Of a DNA stretch of 64,000 nt, positions 61,703 to 64,000 are shown piece by piece. Numbering within the stretch: position 1 is the stretch's first letter; each line of letters begins with the position of its first letter. The notes under the pieces are model-generated. The model ran no database searches. It was not told where the DNA came from and saw nothing but the letters and a program-made list of their open reading frames with translations. The translations under genes were made by a program, and so were the position numbers. Source of the stretch: Bacteroidota bacterium (GTDB lineage: Bacteria; Bacteroidota; Rhodothermia; Rhodothermales; UBA10348); contig JAJCYR010000059.1 of the NCBI GenBank assembly GCA_029262775.1, positions 1-64,000 of the forward strand. Direction: 5' to 3'.

Positions 61703-62506
61703 ATGACATACCGACCCCCGTTCCGGAAGGCGCTGCAGATAGTACTCTTCAGCGCTTTTTCGGTAAGTATTCCCTCTGCGTGGGTAGCAGCGCAGTCCCA
61801 GACAGCACCCACCCGCGTAACCGTGCGCGTCGTCAGCCATGATGCAAAAATCATCGGAGATGGCGTGGGCGGCGTACGCGTTGTCATTACCCGTGCGGCA
61901 GACGGTCATATCCTCGCCGATGGCATGCAAACGGGGTCAACGGGAGACACGAACGCCATCATGGTCCAGCCCCGCGAGCGAGGGCAAAAGACGTTCAATA
62001 CCCCCGGCGCAGCGGCATTTCATGCAGAACTGGCGCTCATTGAACCCACACTCGTCGACATCACGGCCTACGGACCGCTCGGCGATCCTGGGCATCTGGT
62101 GCAGACAGGAAGGCGTATGCTGCTCGTGCCTGGCTTTCATGTGGAAGGGGAAGGAATCATTCTCGAAATGAATGGCTTCACGGTCCGCGTCCTCTCTCCC
62201 CGAGCCGAGAAGGTGGAACGGGCGCATTCCGACATCACGGTCACGACCAGCGTCACCATGCTGTGTGGGTGCCCCACCGAGCCGGATGGACTCTGGGACA
62301 ACAATCGGTACACCATCATGGGAAAACTCTACCGGGATGACGAACTGCTCGGCGAGACCACCCTCGCTTATGCCGGCCAGTCGAACATGTATTCGGGAGT
62401 CTTCCGGGGCGTAGCCGAAGGACGGTACCGGGTCGAAGTCATTGCTGCCGATGCCGAAAAGGGCAACTTCGGATACGACCATGTCCGTTTTTCGGTGAGT
62501 GAATAA
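61703..62506 (+). CDS. Secreted hypothetical protein
   Basis: 267 residues from MTYRPPFRKALQIVLFSAFS, with a signal peptide ending near AWVAAQS; the ORF track extends upstream without a signal. The mature part is beta-rich (RVTVRVVSHDAKIIGDGVGG, VRVVITRAADGHILADGMQT) with a middle stretch GFTVRVLSPRAEKVERAHSD and CGCPTEPDGLWDNNRYTIMG. I do not recognise it. It may be periplasmic or secreted. The next gene begins about 65 bases later. Confidence 0.6.
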   Translation: MTYRPPFRKALQIVLFSAFSVSIPSAWVAAQSQTAPTRVTVRVVSHDAKIIGDGVGGVRVVITRAADGHILADGMQTGSTGDTNAIMVQPRERGQKTFNTPGAAAFHAELALIEPTLVDITAYGPLGDPGHLVQTGRRMLLVPGFHVEGEGIILEMNGFTVRVLSPRAEKVERAHSDITVTTSVTMLCGCPTEPDGLWDNNRYTIMGKLYRDDELLGETTLAYAGQSNMYSGVFRGVAEGRYRVEVIAADAEKGNFGYDHVRFSVSE

Positions 62507-62571
62507 CCATGCAAACCATTTGCCCCCGCACGCTGTCCAACCGGTACAATCACCAACTACGGCCCGTTGAA

Positions 62572-63684
62572 ATGACCAGACTTCTTTTTTTACTTCTCGC
62601 ACTCGGCCTGTATGCCGCTCCCAGCAAGGCCCAGGATGTGGACCGAACCGTCGCAGTCAAACCTGGTGGCCTGCTCACCATGAACATTGAAACCGGCGGA
62701 GATATCGAAATCCGTGGATGGGACAGGAGCGAAGTCCATGTCCTCGCAAAAATCAACGGCCGGGATGCGGATCACATTGATTTCCAGGTGAGTGAAACCA
62801 GTCGTGGGGTCGCTATCCGCTCCGAATACCGAACGCGGCGGGGCCGCTCGTCGTCCGACGTACATATCGTAGTACGGGTGCCAAGCACATTCGACCTCGA
62901 TATGGAAACCATGGGTGGAGACCTCACTGTGGTAGGGGTCAGTGGGCGACTCGAGGGATCGAGCATGGGAGGCGACCTCGATCTGAGCGGCCTCTCCGGA
63001 ATCGTCCAGATGTCAACCATGGGGGGCGACGTCACACTCACCGACTCGAAGGTAGATGGAAAAGTCTCCACCATGGGCGGCGATGTAGATCTGCGCAACG
63101 TCACTGGAACGGTGAATGGCACAACCATGGGCGGTGACATTTCATATAATAATGTGCGTTCGCCACAGACCGGCATGGGAGAGACCGTCACCGTGGAAAC
63201 CATGGGTGGCGACATCGAGATTGACGAAGCGCTCTATGGAGCAGACGTCAAAACGATGGGCGGAGATATCACTGTCAACAAGGCGGCACAATTCGTCCGC
63301 GCCGAGACCATGGGTGGTGACATCATGATTCGGGAAGTGAACGGTTGGATTGAACTTGAAACCATGGGTGGAGACGTTGAAGCCCACATGACGGGCGGCA
63401 CGTCCGGTGACCGCCACGTCGATATTGAATCCAAGGGGGGCGACATCGTACTGACCGTGCCGAAGGGTCTTGCCATGACGTTCGACATTGAAGTCGTGCT
63501 CGATGACGACGACGACGATTACCGGATTGAATCCGATTTCGACCTGAACATCGAGGTCGATGCCAAGGATAACCGGTGGCGGGGCGGTGGTCGCGTTCAC
63601 GCGACGGGAACGACCGGAAACGGTGCCAACAGGATCCGGATCAAAACCTATGACGGAGAAGTCATCATCCGCGAAGGGCGCTGA
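62572..63684 (+). CDS. DUF4097 beta-strand repeat protein
   Basis: 370 residues from MTRLLFLLLALGLYAAPSKA, with a signal peptide. From residue about 120 it carries nine MGGD motifs, eight of the intervals being measurable and seven exactly 18 residues long; the fifth interval is longer because of a loop (RSPQTGMGETVTVE). The repeats alternate beta strands (DLTVVGVSGRLEGSS type) and predict a right-handed beta helix, as in DUF4097. The C-terminus has an aspartate run (LDDDDDDYRIESDF) then a closing part. Function unknown; likely periplasmic or surface. Confidence 0.85.
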   Translation: MTRLLFLLLALGLYAAPSKAQDVDRTVAVKPGGLLTMNIETGGDIEIRGWDRSEVHVLAKINGRDADHIDFQVSETSRGVAIRSEYRTRRGRSSSDVHIVVRVPSTFDLDMETMGGDLTVVGVSGRLEGSSMGGDLDLSGLSGIVQMSTMGGDVTLTDSKVDGKVSTMGGDVDLRNVTGTVNGTTMGGDISYNNVRSPQTGMGETVTVETMGGDIEIDEALYGADVKTMGGDITVNKAAQFVRAETMGGDIMIREVNGWIELETMGGDVEAHMTGGTSGDRHVDIESKGGDIVLTVPKGLAMTFDIEVVLDDDDDDYRIESDFDLNIEVDAKDNRWRGGGRVHATGTTGNGANRIRIKTYDGEVIIREGR

Positions 63685-63720
63685 TCGGGACCCGACTACA
63701 CGGCCACGGGCGGCACCCTT

Positions 63721-64000
63721 CTACAGCCCCTCGGGCCATTCCTCGGCAAACCCGTAAACCACAACCGTCTCGCCGGAAGACATCTCGATTCCTATCTCTG
63801 ACATCCCCAATTTCTGCATGATCCGAATGGATCCGGGGTTGTTCAGCACGGACTGACACGTAATGCGTGTCAGTCCGAATGCGTTTTGGGCTACGTAGAG
63901 CGCAGCCGCGGCGGCCTCAAAGCCGTATCCCTTACCCCAGAACGCCTTTTCATAGCGCCAGCCGAAGTCGAGCCGACCTGTTTTGTCATCGAATCCGCAG
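63721..64000 (-). CDS. GNAT-family acetyltransferase, C-terminal part
   Basis: The minus frame enters at base 64000 and ends at the TAG at 63721-63723, leaving 93 residues. GNAT motifs of the RimJ/RimL type are visible: FGWRYEKAFWGKGYGFEAAA (acetyl-CoA loop), AFGLTRITCQSVLNNPGSI and RIMQKLGM. The enzyme would acetylate an amine, perhaps a protein N-terminus or a small molecule. The N-terminal half lies outside the window. It converges on the DUF4097 gene. Confidence 0.8.
   Translation of the reverse strand, partial: CGFDDKTGRLDFGWRYEKAFWGKGYGFEAAAAALYVAQNAFGLTRITCQSVLNNPGSIRIMQKLGMSEIGIEMSSGETVVVYGFAEEWPEGL

Overview
The window looks like chromosomal DNA of a GC-rich member of the Bacteroidota/Rhodothermota group, most likely a Rhodothermales-type marine bacterium. 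This placement is inferred from gene content, not from a database search. The supporting content is type IX secretion sorting domains (1-147 and 9585-10781), a choice-of-anchor B protein, DUF2480 and DUF2914 proteins, two PadR plus MacB-type permease modules, a FecA-like TonB receptor, a DUF4097 protein and many lipoprotein beta-propellers. There is no rRNA, CRISPR array or intact prophage. RNA genes are one tRNA-Glu and the SRP 4.5S RNA.

Layout. Positions 1-10.8 kb hold secreted and peptidase genes, a frameshifted ankyrin gene, an ArsR-SRPBCC pair, a tiny SEC-C membrane protein bracketed by an 11-bp repeat, a DUF885 lipoprotein, a truncated AraC gene and a T9SS-exported propeller. Positions 10.8-18 kb hold a scrap of an IS110-type insertion sequence and two tail-to-tail PadR/ABC-permease modules. 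Positions 18-27.5 kb are an accessory stretch: HipBA, a RES-Xre toxin-antitoxin pair, an HNH endonuclease, and gene debris (a carboxypeptidase-regulatory-like fragment, a probable SulP fragment and a RhuM fragment). The same stretch also holds ordinary genes: an aminopeptidase P, a propeller lipoprotein and a DUF2911 lipoprotein. Positions 27.5-31.2 kb hold a membrane SRPBCC protein divergent from an Xre regulator, then an operon of an HMA metal-binding protein, an outer-membrane protein, an NHL lipoprotein and a MerR with the three mercury-type cysteines. Positions 31.2-38.8 kb hold tRNA-Glu, TfoX-like, hydrolase, and a FecA-type receptor-IscS-DUF2480-DUF2914 run behind a DtxR-like palindrome.

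Positions 38.8-55.9 kb are mostly housekeeping: PoxB-type enzyme, RecG, PriA, SRP RNA, YajC, hybrid histidine kinase, CoaE, outer-membrane barrel, HIT protein, and a three-gene pterin cassette (PTPS, FolE, SDR) that could make tetrahydrobiopterin. Positions 55.2-64 kb hold YqgE, a histidine kinase with its sigma-54 activator, and a divergent HlyD/ABC-ATPase operon. That operon is preceded by a good -24/-12 promoter and two upstream dyads. A DUF4097 protein with an exact 18-residue repeat and a truncated acetyltransferase close the window.

The most connected story is the sigma-54 module at 56.2-61.3 kb, where kinase, activator, upstream sites, promoter and target genes are all visible. The other coherent sets are the MerR-type metal operon, the pterin cassette, and the toxin-antitoxin/defence/debris stretch. 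All functional calls come from reading the translations; no search was run.
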